Positions 19,223-27,337 of a stretch of 64,000 nt of DNA are shown one piece after another. Position 1 is the stretch's first letter; each line of letters opens with the position of its first letter. Location of the stretch: NCBI RefSeq assembly GCF_000233695.2, contig NZ_CM001488.1, positions 3,161,501 to 3,225,500 of the forward strand, in the 5' to 3' direction. The stretch comes from Desulfobacter postgatei 2ac9 (lineage in GTDB: Bacteria; Desulfobacterota; Desulfobacteria; Desulfobacterales; Desulfobacteraceae). The position numbers were made by a program, and so were the translations under genes. Below the pieces are notes generated by a model that saw only the letters and a program-made list of their open reading frames with translations, made no database searches and was not told where the DNA came from.

Positions 19223-19474
19223 TTGACACATTTGACGCCGGATCAGTTACAGGATTATCTTCATTTTGCATTGGATCAGGCAGGAAACAGCCAGTTGATG
19301 ACCGACGCATTGATACGGACCCTGGCCGGCCATGCCGCCAACAATCTGCGGATTCTCAACCAGATGGCTGCAGAGCTTCTAAATGCTGCCGCAGTGAAAG
19401 AATTGCCAAAAATCGACGAAGCTTTATTTTTTCAATTATTCTCACCCAGCCGATCCAGACCAAAACAAAATTAA
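19223..19474 (+). pseudogene. C-terminal tail of an ExeA/TniB-like AAA ATPase
   Basis: The frame reads LTPDQLQDYLHFALDQAG and then LIRTLAGHAANNLRILNQMA before a stop. This matches the C-terminal lid of the AAA ATPases that partner DDE integrases. The P-loop and the rest of the ~270-residue protein are absent. It directly abuts the truncated integrase in another frame, so one deletion spans the integrase 3' end and most of the ATPase. Confidence 0.6.
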
Positions 19475-20283
19475 AATTCTTATCAGACAACCACCCCAAA
19501 AATAAAATTTGGAAAATCTGTAATTATTTTAACCATCACTTCAGCTTGGCTGTTCTTGACGAATCAACAGGCAAGTGGCCAGTCGCCCCTTCCCCTAAAA
19601 ATATCCCCTATCTTAAAGCCGAAAATGCCGGCGGCAGACACATCCTGCTTAAACCGAATTCTGCTATCCAACCGTATTATTTTCTTGCAGACGATTTAAA
19701 CAGCGACCTGCTTACCCGACATCATCAATTCAAACCGGGAGTTTTTAAACCCGGCAGAATGGTCATAGAAACTTCGCCCGGCAACTATCAGGTATGGATT
19801 CATAGTTCTCGCCCCCTTGACCTTGCTGAAAAACGATATTGGCTGGAAAAACTGCACAGCGACCCCGGCGCAGACCCTAAAAACAGATGGGGTAGATGCC
19901 CCGGGTTCAGGAATAGAAAAGCAAAACACAAAACGCTTTCAGGGCAGTATCCATTGGCAAAACTTGTCTGGGTTGATTGGAAAAACCAGGCGAATATCCC
20001 TGAAATACAACTACCCTCCTGTTCTCAAAAGGCTTTTTCCCATCAACCCCAGGGGGGAGTGTGTCATAAAAACAATATTAACCGGTCCCTTTATAATAAA
20101 GGTAACGAATCCGCCACTGATTTAGCATATGCTTTGGCTCTCTATCGAAGAGGGTTTACCCGAACGGAAATTTACAATCGTATTATTTAGCAAAGACAGG
20201 ATTGGAGCAATCATGCTGGTGAGCGAAGAAAAGCACAGTATCTGACGAGGACTTTACTGAAAGCAGAAAAAATTATCGGTTAA
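19475..20283 (+). pseudogene. RepB-like DNA primase domain protein, no start and nonsense stop
   Basis: The translation contains the hallmarks of RepB-type primase/DNA-primase domains found on plasmids and transposons: YYFLADDLNSDLL, MVIETSPGNYQVWI and GRCPGFRNRKAKH. No plausible start codon precedes the conserved region. A TAG at 20188-20190 interrupts the frame, after which the same frame continues with an arginine-rich tail (DWSNHAGERRKAQYLTRTLL) to TAA at 20281-20283. The gene was probably ~280 residues or more. What a primase-like protein does in an integrase-type transposon is not established. Confidence 0.62.
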
Positions 20284-20867
20284 AATTGAATACATCTCAA
20301 TTTTTGCTCACGCCTTCCTGCTCATATCCTAAAAAACACGACCGATACGCACAATTCGTCCATCATATTTGTTGATCATCAATCCATCAATTTGCGAGTC
20401 CGCGCTCACTTTTTTGTAGACGATTTAAACAGTGACATGCTCATGATCAACAGACCCTATAAACAAAGTGTTTGAATCTTTCATGCATGCGAATATCTAA
20501 AACTCGGTATATATTTTGCTTGTTTGACCTATCCAATGATAATTTTTATTAAAGAAGAAGAAGAAATGAAAGCAAAATAATCACAGCAAAGGCGATCGCC
20601 CTTATAATGATTGAAGTGTTTGTGTTGAATAGTGCGGAATTTTGTCAACAAAAAAACAAAAAATGTACAAAAACCTCGGTGATTGAACTGACAGAAGAAT
20701 AACTCCAGTGGCAGAACAAACATATGCGCAAGCTCAAAAAAGTAAAATTGAACAAAATCGGGATGGAGCAAATCAACAAATGGTGGATAAAAAAGGGAAA
20801 GCGCAAAACAAATAAAGTCGAAATGGATGATGTTAATCACGTTTAACATAAATTTATGGGGGAATTA
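20284..20867. other. AT-rich intergenic region with degenerate sequence
   Basis: Apart from the primase echo at 20410-20475 I see no gene. Two short lysine/glutamine-rich frames overlap at about 20690-20846 (one from ATG 20724), but neither has a ribosome site or recognisable sequence. The promoter of the FecR operon should lie here. I could not pick it out. Confidence 0.4.
20410..20475 (+). pseudogene. Short second copy of the primase ADDLNSDLL segment
   Basis: The translation FFVDDLNSDMLMINRPYKQSV followed by TGA parallels YYFLADDLNSDLLTRHHQFK of the primase remnant 720 bases upstream. The DNA also matches: gacgatttaaacagtgac versus gacgatttaaacagcgac. It is a fragment of a duplicated or second primase gene. 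Confidence 0.45.
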
Positions 20868-21308
20868 ATGAAGCATATTATAAAGATTGTTATATTTTTT
20901 ATGGTTGGGTGTTGGGCAACTGCATTTGCTCAAGATGGAAAGGTTGGATTTATCAAAAAGCTTTCCGGCGATGTTTCAATCAAACGGGGAGAAACAATCG
21001 TTGCTACTGCTCAAGGGGATCCGATTCTTAAATCAGATGTGTTAATTACAAAAACTGACAGTTCTGTTGGAATCATATTTACGGACGGGACAACGATTGC
21101 CATAGGCCAGAATACGGAATGTAACATTGAGAACTATATGTTTGAACCTAAAGCAAATGCATATGCCTTTAACCTGTATCTTAAAAAGGGAAAAGCGATC
21201 TATAATTCAGGCAGAATTGGAAAACTTGCGCCGGACAAAGTCTCGTTAAAGACGCCAAATGCAATTGTCGGCACCAGGGGAACGCATTTTATTATTCAAG
21301 TAAATTAA
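20868..21308 (+). CDS. Exported FecR-domain protein
   Basis: The ATG at 20868 is chosen over the one at 20856 because GGGGGA lies seven bases upstream of it and the N-terminus is then a clean signal peptide ending in AFA-QDG. The ~125-residue mature protein is one FecR domain: GFIKKLSGDVSIKRG, LKSDVLITKTDSSVGIIF, and a C-terminal TPNAIVGTRGTHF motif typical of periplasmic FecR proteins. It is not next to a sigma factor or TonB receptor, so iron-citrate signalling is unlikely. FecR domains also occur beside CHASE2 sensors as here, 14 bases before an OmpA lipoprotein gene, suggesting an envelope-sensing unit. Confidence 0.88.
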   Translation: MKHIIKIVIFFMVGCWATAFAQDGKVGFIKKLSGDVSIKRGETIVATAQGDPILKSDVLITKTDSSVGIIFTDGTTIAIGQNTECNIENYMFEPKANAYAFNLYLKKGKAIYNSGRIGKLAPDKVSLKTPNAIVGTRGTHFIIQVN

Positions 21309-21322
21309 GAAAGGAAACTGAA

Positions 21323-21913
21323 ATGATTCGCTATATTCTTTTTTTTGCGGGAGCTCTTTTTCTTATTTCCTGCAGTGCGAAGACCTCTGTAATCCTTTTG
21401 CCGGAGCAGGATAATAATGCAAGTGCTGTAATCGTATCAAACGATAGGTCCTCTATAGCGCTGGAAAAACCCTATAGCTGCGCAACGGTCGGCAATTCGA
21501 AATCAAGGATTGATACAAAAATAATTGAAAAGAACAAAGTTGAGGATGACTACAAAGCGCTTTTTCAGGCAGAACCGTTAAAACCTGTCTCTATTCTTCT
21601 TTATTTTGAATTTGGCTCGGATCGTTTGTTACCTGAGTCTGCAGCCTTAATTGTCGATGTACTCAAACTATCTAAAGAGCGGGAACCCTCTGAGGTAAGT
21701 ATTATTGGCCACTCTGATTCCATGGGAAAAGCGGATTATAATTATAAGCTGGCCCTGGATCGAGCCAAACTAGTGGAAAAAATTATAAAAGATGCAAATA
21801 TTGATTTGAAAAATATGTCGGTTACCTCCCATGGTGAAAATGATCCCTTAGTGATTACGGGTGACAATGTATCAGAAGAAAAAAATCGAAGAGTTGAGAT
21901 AATGGTCAAGTAA
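21323..21913 (+). CDS. OmpA-family peptidoglycan-binding lipoprotein
   Basis: This 196-residue protein begins with a lipoprotein signal ending in the lipobox LISC (Cys at residue 17). A linker of about 75 residues leads to a C-terminal OmpA domain (about 85-195) with LYFEFGSDRL, IIGHSDSMGKADYN, LALDRAKLV and NRRVEI, the usual peptidoglycan-binding signature. It should be anchored in the outer or inner membrane and hold the cell wall. It sits between the FecR and CHASE2 genes with short spacing (14 and 83 bases). A ribosome site (GAAAGGAAAC) precedes the ATG. Confidence 0.9.
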   Translation: MIRYILFFAGALFLISCSAKTSVILLPEQDNNASAVIVSNDRSSIALEKPYSCATVGNSKSRIDTKIIEKNKVEDDYKALFQAEPLKPVSILLYFEFGSDRLLPESAALIVDVLKLSKEREPSEVSIIGHSDSMGKADYNYKLALDRAKLVEKIIKDANIDLKNMSVTSHGENDPLVITGDNVSEEKNRRVEIMVK

Positions 21914-21996
21914 GGCCCGCAGATTTCGTTTCGATTCCCTAATTTTTAAACAGGCTCTTAGGCCATGCGCCTAAACGCATAAACGCGGAGTTCTTT

Positions 21997-24000
21997 TTGG
22001 AAGCAAAATTTGAAAATTTGTTTCGAAACAGTACGTCAAAATGGTGGCAATTTACGGTCGTTTTATTCATAACACTGTTTTGGTGTATAGGGTCATACAC
22101 CCAAAGTGCTTTATTCAAAAAAGCAGATAATTTTTTTTATGACTTTTTGCTTCAAATTACTGCAACAGGAAACGTATCAAGCCAGGTTACCATTATCGAT
22201 ATTGATGAAACCAGCTTATCATCAGTCGGGCAGTGGCCATGGCCAAGATATTTGCTGGCTAATCTTGTAAAAGAGTTGTCCGTCAATCAACCTGCCGCCA
22301 TGGGGCTTGATATACTGTTTCCTGAACCGGACCGGAGCTCATTGAAAAACATTCAACGTCAATTCCGGAAAGATTTCGTTCTTAATCTTGGATTTACAGG
22401 GATTCCGCCTGAAATGCAGGATAACGATTTATTCCTGGCGCATATTTTCAGGCAGAGCGACATCGTGGGTGCCAGGTATTTTTATTTTGATCATTTCAAC
22501 AAAAAACCGCCCCCTTTACGCGTCGCTTTCGATGTTATTGATAAATCAGGACGTTTAAACGCCAATCAGGCTGAAGGTGTTTTGACCAATACCCCTCAAA
22601 TTGAAAAGGCGCTCAAGTATACGGGATTCCTAAATAATAAATCTGATATAGATGGTCTGTTAAGATCTACGCCCATTTTGATCTCATTTAAAGACCAGAT
22701 CTTTACGAATTTATCTCTTTCGACTTTTTTAAAGGCCCATCAAATTAAGGAAGTGGAAATATTAAAAAATTTTTTCGGTCTTTATATAAAAGCAGATAAA
22801 TACAAAATTCCAATAACACGGGATGGATATATCCACATAAGATTTACCGGTCCGGGTAGAGCCCATAAAGTTATCGGTGCTGCTGATATTTTAAATCAAA
22901 ACTATTCCCCGGCCGACATCCAGGGCAAAATTCTTTTTATTGGCTCTTCTGCAATCGGTTTAAATGATATCCATCATACTGTTTTTGACCCAGGCTACCC
23001 GGGGTTGGAAATACATGCAGCTATATTAAGCAGTATTTATGAAAATTGTCAGGTCATTAAGCCCATCTGGTTCAACGCTTTTATTTCCGGGGTTTGTATT
23101 TTTACCGGCATTCTCATGATGCTTTTGCTTTTTTTTTCATCCTCCCCCATAGTTCTTTTAACAGGAACCGTTGTCTGGGGGAGTCTTTTGCTGATATCCA
23201 GTTTGCTTTGTTTTATTAAATTATCCGTGTTTGTTTCTCCTGTATCGCCTTTTATTTTAACGGTTTTTACATTTGTTTTTGCCTCTTTTGTGCGTTTTAC
23301 AGCTGCCAGGAAAGCATCTTTTGGCTGGTTTAAAATGTTGGCCCAAGCCCAGCAAATTACAATAGAAGCTATTGTCAGCCTTGTTGAAACACGCGACCCG
23401 GAAACCGGACAGCATATCGTGCGAACCCAAAATTATGCAAGGGCATTGGCTGTTCATTTAAAAGAGTCCGGATTCTTCCTCGATATTTTGACGGATGATT
23501 ATATCGAGACGCTTTATCGCGCTTCACCGCTCCATGATATCGGTAAAGTGGGTATCCCGGACAAAATATTGTTAAAGCCCGGTACGCTGACCAATGAAGA
23601 ATTTGAAATTATGAAAACCCATTCTTCTCTTGGAAGAGATACACTCCAAAGAACCGCAAGGGGTGACCATGATAATTATTTTTTAATGATGGGGGCTCAG
23701 ATTGCCGGCACACACCATGAGAGATGGGACGGCAAGGGGTACCCGGACGGTCTTTGTGGCGAAATGATTCCACTTTGTGGTAGAATCATGGCCATTTGTG
23801 ATGTTTATGATGCGCTGATTAGTGAAAGATGTTATAAACCGGCGTTTTCCCATGAAAAAGCGATGAACATCATTCTTGAGGGGAGAAAATCCTTATTTGA
23901 TCCCAAACTTGTAGATGGATTTTTCGCCATAGAAAATACGATAATATCAATCGCAGCCAAGCATAAAGATTTAGTTTTTGAGGTCAACGCTGGTGTTTAG
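21997..24000 (+). CDS. CHASE2-domain HD-GYP phosphodiesterase
   Basis: This 667-residue membrane protein has an N-terminal TM helix (about 19-35), a large extracytoplasmic CHASE2 domain (about 45-345; VTIIDIDETSLSSVGQWPWPR is characteristic), three TM helices (about 360-435), and a cytoplasmic HD-GYP domain (about 455-640). The HD pair is H513-D514 (LHDIGKVGIPDK) and GYP is at 581-583 (HERWDGKGYPDG). HD-GYP domains hydrolyse cyclic di-GMP, and all metal ligands I can identify are present. Start is TTG at 21997, the only start matching the CHASE2 N-terminus. With the FecR and OmpA genes it forms a putative envelope-signal to c-di-GMP circuit. Confidence 0.9.
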   Translation: MEAKFENLFRNSTSKWWQFTVVLFITLFWCIGSYTQSALFKKADNFFYDFLLQITATGNVSSQVTIIDIDETSLSSVGQWPWPRYLLANLVKELSVNQPAAMGLDILFPEPDRSSLKNIQRQFRKDFVLNLGFTGIPPEMQDNDLFLAHIFRQSDIVGARYFYFDHFNKKPPPLRVAFDVIDKSGRLNANQAEGVLTNTPQIEKALKYTGFLNNKSDIDGLLRSTPILISFKDQIFTNLSLSTFLKAHQIKEVEILKNFFGLYIKADKYKIPITRDGYIHIRFTGPGRAHKVIGAADILNQNYSPADIQGKILFIGSSAIGLNDIHHTVFDPGYPGLEIHAAILSSIYENCQVIKPIWFNAFISGVCIFTGILMMLLLFFSSSPIVLLTGTVVWGSLLLISSLLCFIKLSVFVSPVSPFILTVFTFVFASFVRFTAARKASFGWFKMLAQAQQITIEAIVSLVETRDPETGQHIVRTQNYARALAVHLKESGFFLDILTDDYIETLYRASPLHDIGKVGIPDKILLKPGTLTNEEFEIMKTHSSLGRDTLQRTARGDHDNYFLMMGAQIAGTHHERWDGKGYPDGLCGEMIPLCGRIMAICDVYDALISERCYKPAFSHEKAMNIILEGRKSLFDPKLVDGFFAIENTIISIAAKHKDLVFEVNAGV

Positions 24001-24087
24001 TAGTGTTTAGGGTTTAGGGTGAAAATCTCCCGCGTTATGTCGATAGCCTTTAAAACTATAATTCAATTGTGAGCCAATCGGACCCGA

Positions 24088-24483
24088 TCAAAGAGATCCT
24101 AAATCTTTAATCAATTTTTCTATGGCCAGTTCTTTTCCTTTTGCTTCCACCTCTACAGTGATATCCAGAGATAACCACTCTTTGGGAAAATCATTGATAT
24201 CTATATAGTCGTGGTGTTTTCTGGGGTTAGTAGAGTTCCAACCGTCTTTGGGAGATGATAAATGGAACAATGGCTCACGGTCCCAGGTTTTCATGCTTTT
24301 TTGTGTCACCTCATCTATAGATAAAGTGTCCGGAAGGCATCGATGATGATGAACATCATATACCATCGGAATATTCAGTTTTGAGCAGACTGGCAATAGA
24401 TCAATAGGAGAATAACTTCTGTCATCATTTTCAAGAGTTAGTCTTCTTCTAACTGAATCTTTGAGTGTATCAACTGTTTTCAT
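24088..24483 (-). pseudogene. uvsE: 5'-truncated UV damage endonuclease (UvsE/UvdE)
   Basis: The 131-residue frame matches only the C-terminal part of UvsE: RRLTLENDDRSYSPIDLLP, VYDVHHHRC with metal ligands, PLFHLSSPKDGW, HHDYID and a final EVEAKGKE. UvsE nicks 5' of UV photoproducts and is normally about 300 residues, so roughly the first 150-170 are missing. The open frame begins at an ATG that is unlikely to be the original start. Sequence upstream on this strand is non-coding for about 150 bases and then meets the palindrome and group II intron, which may be connected with the truncation. Confidence 0.75.
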
Positions 24484-24607
24484 AAGCTGTAAAAGCGCTG
24501 ATCAGGCAGTCGTCGACATGTATTGTTTATCCAGCTTCCCTGGAATCATTTGCTGTCAGACTCAAAGAATGAAAAAGGTATTTCTAAATTATTTATACCC
24601 ATACTAA

Positions 24608-24670
24608 TCGTAATCGGGTTCGTAATCGGGTGACACCTTACTTAATTACCCATAATTAAGTAAGGTGTCA
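24608..24670. repeat. Tandem 12-mer and 18-bp perfect palindrome before the intron
   Basis: TCGTAATCGGGT occurs twice in tandem (24608-24619, 24620-24631). A perfect inverted repeat follows, TGACACCTTACTTAATTA (24631-24648) with its complement at 24653-24670, loop of four bases. It immediately precedes the probable group II intron 5' end and could be a terminator-like insertion target or a REP-type element. Confidence 0.7.
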
Positions 24671-25164
24671 GTATGCCGTAACAACTGTAGTTCTAACAGG
24701 TTAAAGTCCTGAAGGAGGAATTGTCCGTACGCCTTCTTAGCACCGGGAAGCAGCGTCTGGGTAACCAGAGGTTGTAAGTTTCTTATGGGCAAAGATGCAG
24801 GCCGTAACGAAAGTGAACCTATATGTAGCCTCGTCAACTAATTGAAGATGCCGACCTTTTGGACATCAAGGGAAGGCCGTAGTGCCTGGGAGTAGAAAAC
24901 GGAAATCCTTTCAGGTGATCTTCCGGGGTAGCAGGGATGGCATGTATCGGAAGAATTGCAGTGCAGTGCGGGAGACCCAATGCGGTTACGGTGAAGGGCC
25001 GTTAACTGATGGATATAAGGAGATCCGAAATTCCATGGGGCTGTATTGGGAGTCGGAGGGGTTCATAGTACCGATTGAGGCTGAGGGACAACATAACCCC
25101 GGCCAAGGAAAGGGACCCTACTTTGTTCACGTAACTAACGAGCGGAGGATCAGGAGATTGCAAT

Positions 25165-26496
25165 ATGCTACTAACTCCGGATAGGATCAGGACGCTTCAG
25201 AGGAAGCTCTATTGTAAGGCCAAGCAGGAACCGGATTTTCGTTTCTATTCTTTATATGACAAGGTCTACCGGGCTGACATCCTTGGTCATGCCTATCGCC
25301 TTGCCCGGGCAAACAAAGGTGCACCTGGAATAGATGGTGTCAGCTTTAAGTCCATAGAGAAGGATGGAGGAGAAATCAAATTTGTGCAAAAGTTGGAACA
25401 GGAACTAAAGGAGAAGCAATATCGCTGTCAACCAGTCCGGCGGGTGTGGATTCCGAAACCTGACGGTAGCCAACGGCCACTGGGTATTCCGACAATTCGT
25501 GATCGGGTTGTTCAGATGGCTGTAAAGCTTGTGATTGAACCGATATTTGAAGCTGATTTCTGCGATAGTTCTTATGGCTTTCGACCGAAACGGTCTGCCC
25601 ATGATGCAGTAGACGCAATAAGCGAAGCATTGCTGACAGGGCATCGTCAAGTTGTAGATGCTGATTTATCCAAATACTTTGACACCATTCCGCACTCAAA
25701 ACTGCTTACAGTAGTTGCGACGAGAATTGCAGACAAGGAGATACTATCCTTAATCAAGCAATGGCTCAAAGCGCCGGTTGTCGAACAGGATGGAAACAAG
25801 CATCGAATAATTGGTGGAGGCAAGAAGAATCGGTTAGGCACCCCACAGGGAGGAGTTATTTCACCACTCCTGGCAAATCTGTATCTTCATCTTCTTGACA
25901 GAATATGGGAACGCCATGACCTGCCCCGTTTTTACGGGGGGCGACTGGTGAGATATGCCGATGACTTTGTGATACTCTGTAAAGGTAAAATAGACGCACC
26001 GATACAAATGGTGAAGATGGTTCTGGATAGATGCGAACTCAGGCTCAATGATCAGAAAACCAAGATAATCAATGCCTATCAAGATAGCTTTGATTTCCTT
26101 GGGTTCCGATTTCAAATGAGACGCAGCCCCCGAAGCGGGAAGTGGTACCCACACACTGAGCCATCCAAACGCTCGGAAGAGCGCATCAAGGCAACGGTGA
26201 AAAGGTTAACTCACCGCCGAAGAACACCGGTATCGGTGCCGGACTTGATTGATGAGATCAACTATGCGACCCAAGGCTGGTCAGCTTACTTTCACTACCA
26301 GCACAGCACGAAAGTGATGGCTCGGGTCAAATGGTTTACCGAAGAAAGGGTCCGTAAGCATTTATGCGTACGGCATAAAGTTCGTACCAGGACAAATGGG
26401 TATAAACGGTTTTCTACAGATTTTCTGTACAACAAGTTGTATTTGTATAGAATCCCAACTTACGCAAAGTGGAAAAGGGCGCAAGCCTTACAATGA
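25165..26496 (+). CDS. ltrA: Group II intron reverse transcriptase/maturase
   Basis: This intact 443-residue LtrA-type protein has the RT blocks in order: KGAPGIDGVSF, RRVWIPKPDGSQRPLGIPT, YGFRPKRSAHDAV, VVDADLSKYFDTIPH, GTPQGGVISPLLANLYL and the catalytic YADDFVILC. A maturase/X domain with helical WFTEERVRKHL follows. No HNH endonuclease domain is seen at the C-terminus, so retrohoming, if any, would be endonuclease-independent. The protein splices and reverse-transcribes its host intron. Start is the ATG at 25165, with AGGAG ten bases upstream. Confidence 0.93.
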   Translation: MLLTPDRIRTLQRKLYCKAKQEPDFRFYSLYDKVYRADILGHAYRLARANKGAPGIDGVSFKSIEKDGGEIKFVQKLEQELKEKQYRCQPVRRVWIPKPDGSQRPLGIPTIRDRVVQMAVKLVIEPIFEADFCDSSYGFRPKRSAHDAVDAISEALLTGHRQVVDADLSKYFDTIPHSKLLTVVATRIADKEILSLIKQWLKAPVVEQDGNKHRIIGGGKKNRLGTPQGGVISPLLANLYLHLLDRIWERHDLPRFYGGRLVRYADDFVILCKGKIDAPIQMVKMVLDRCELRLNDQKTKIINAYQDSFDFLGFRFQMRRSPRSGKWYPHTEPSKRSEERIKATVKRLTHRRRTPVSVPDLIDEINYATQGWSAYFHYQHSTKVMARVKWFTEERVRKHLCVRHKVRTRTNGYKRFSTDFLYNKLYLYRIPTYAKWKRAQALQ

Positions 26497-26506
26497 AGAA
26501 CATCGG

Positions 26507-26541
26507 AAAGCCGTGTACGGGAGAACCGTATGCACGGTTTG
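26507..26541 (+). ncRNA. Group II intron domain V
   Basis: A 34-nt hairpin with a GAGA apical loop (positions 26521-26524) and the catalytic AGC triad at 26509-26511 lies ten bases after the reverse transcriptase stop. The stem pairs AAGCCGTG... with ...CACGGTTT, as in domain V of active introns. Confidence 0.82.
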
Positions 26542-26683
26542 ATGAGGGAGCACTGAGGATGCAAGGCCTTTGGAACACGTAGTAGCCGCGTGCGGCAAGG
26601 CGTCTCGAATATAAAAAGGGCTGAAGAAACCGGCCGAATCAGTGCTCTACTCTACCCCGATTCCTTTACGGTATTGCGATTTA

Positions 26684-27337
26684 TTATTTTATTTCATTTT
26701 CCGCGATAATGTTCCTCACATGCGCCACATGCTCGCGATTTGTTTTGAAAGATCGCACTAACCTACCGCTTTCAATCTTATTCGTGATTTCCTTAACTTC
26801 TGCTTCGGATAACAATGGTTTGGTTTTAGATTTAATATAGCGGAGATATCCGCCACCATATGTGACATTCTCCGGCATGTCTGTTTTGAAAGTACTATCG
26901 CCAATGAATACTATGACAGAATGAATTTGTTGATCGTTTAGATCTAACAAGGCTTCTATAGTTTTGATATGTTTGTAATTCTGGTGGAGGGGATTTTGAA
27001 ACTTGCGGGTATGTTTATATATTTTCTGTGTCCACGTTTTTTGATTTGGATTTCCGAATATCCAGCCTTTCATATTTTTTGTTTCTACTACAAAAACACC
27101 GAATTTTGAAACGATAATGTGGTCTATCTGAGTAGTGCCGTCTTCCGTGGGAAGAGTTACGTTTTTAATGAGATGATATTGTTCTTTGTCCAGGAATATT
27201 TTGGCACTGACATTAATAATAAATTCTCCCAAAATTCCTTTGAACCATGGCGTTTTCAATACCCTTAAGACAATGAAAATAGGTATGAAATACCAAAATT
27301 TTCCAAGCAGTTGTAAGATAAGTGTAGATGATTCCAT
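26684..27337 (-). CDS. Membrane-anchored NERD-domain (nuclease-related) protein
   Basis: This 217-residue protein starts with a hydrophobic segment (about 9-25) and contains a NERD domain (about 35-150). Conserved elements include GEFIINVSAKIFL, TQIDHIIVSKFGVFVVETKN (with the PD-(D/E)XK-like D...ExK catalytic arrangement), GWIFG and W-x-Q. NERD domains are predicted nucleases of unknown role, often carried by accessory DNA. The C-terminal 60 residues form a helical tail without a recognised domain. It has no operon partner, ends 28 bases from the intron 3' end, and lies in AT-rich DNA, which fits acquired sequence. Confidence 0.85.
   Translation of the reverse strand: MESSTLILQLLGKFWYFIPIFIVLRVLKTPWFKGILGEFIINVSAKIFLDKEQYHLIKNVTLPTEDGTTQIDHIIVSKFGVFVVETKNMKGWIFGNPNQKTWTQKIYKHTRKFQNPLHQNYKHIKTIEALLDLNDQQIHSVIVFIGDSTFKTDMPENVTYGGGYLRYIKSKTKPLLSEAEVKEITNKIESGRLVRSFKTNREHVAHVRNIIAENEIK

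Larger units (their letters stand above)
17762..20283 (+). mobile_element. Decayed transposon: zinc-ribbon ORF, DDE integrase, AAA ATPase tail, RepB-like primase
   Basis: Remnants of at least four same-strand genes follow each other without intact coding capacity. They are a cysteine-rich small protein, a DDE-type integrase, the C-terminal tail of an ExeA/TniB-like AAA ATPase, and a RepB-type DNA primase domain. Each shows deletions or frameshifts. A GC-rich inverted repeat at 17762-17773/17799-17808 (one bulged base) lies just before the first gene and could belong to the left end, but I found no matching right end or target duplication. Boundaries are therefore approximate. Integrase-ATPase modules of this kind are common in Desulfobacteraceae. 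Confidence 0.7.
24671..26655 (+). mobile_element. Group II intron with internal reverse transcriptase
   Basis: The region from about 24690 has the look of intron domain I (AAAGTCCTGAAGGAGG and further GA-rich stems). It continues to the reverse transcriptase gene (25165-26496) and ends with a domain V hairpin (26507-26541) and a domain VI stem closing at 26639-26647. The 3' end is placed at CTCTACTCTAC, 26655. The 5' end is less certain: GTATG at 24671 directly after the palindrome, or GTGTC at 24665, are candidates. The intron sits between the uvsE remnant and a NERD gene. A working ribozyme cannot be judged without folding. Confidence 0.75.

Noticed and set aside
20529-20849. 106-codon hydrophobic minus-strand frame upstream of the FecR gene
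   Set aside because: It is AT-rich and Phe/Leu-biased, with no ribosome site or recognisable sequence. Probably random.
24001-24025. TTTAGGG-like tandem units resembling a plant telomere repeat
   Set aside because: There are only two adjacent units (agtgtttagggtttagggtg) within a short spacer, best explained by chance or minor slippage.
24882-25184. 100-codon frame just upstream of the intron reverse transcriptase
   Set aside because: It lies in the structured RNA part of the group II intron and is not expected to be coding.
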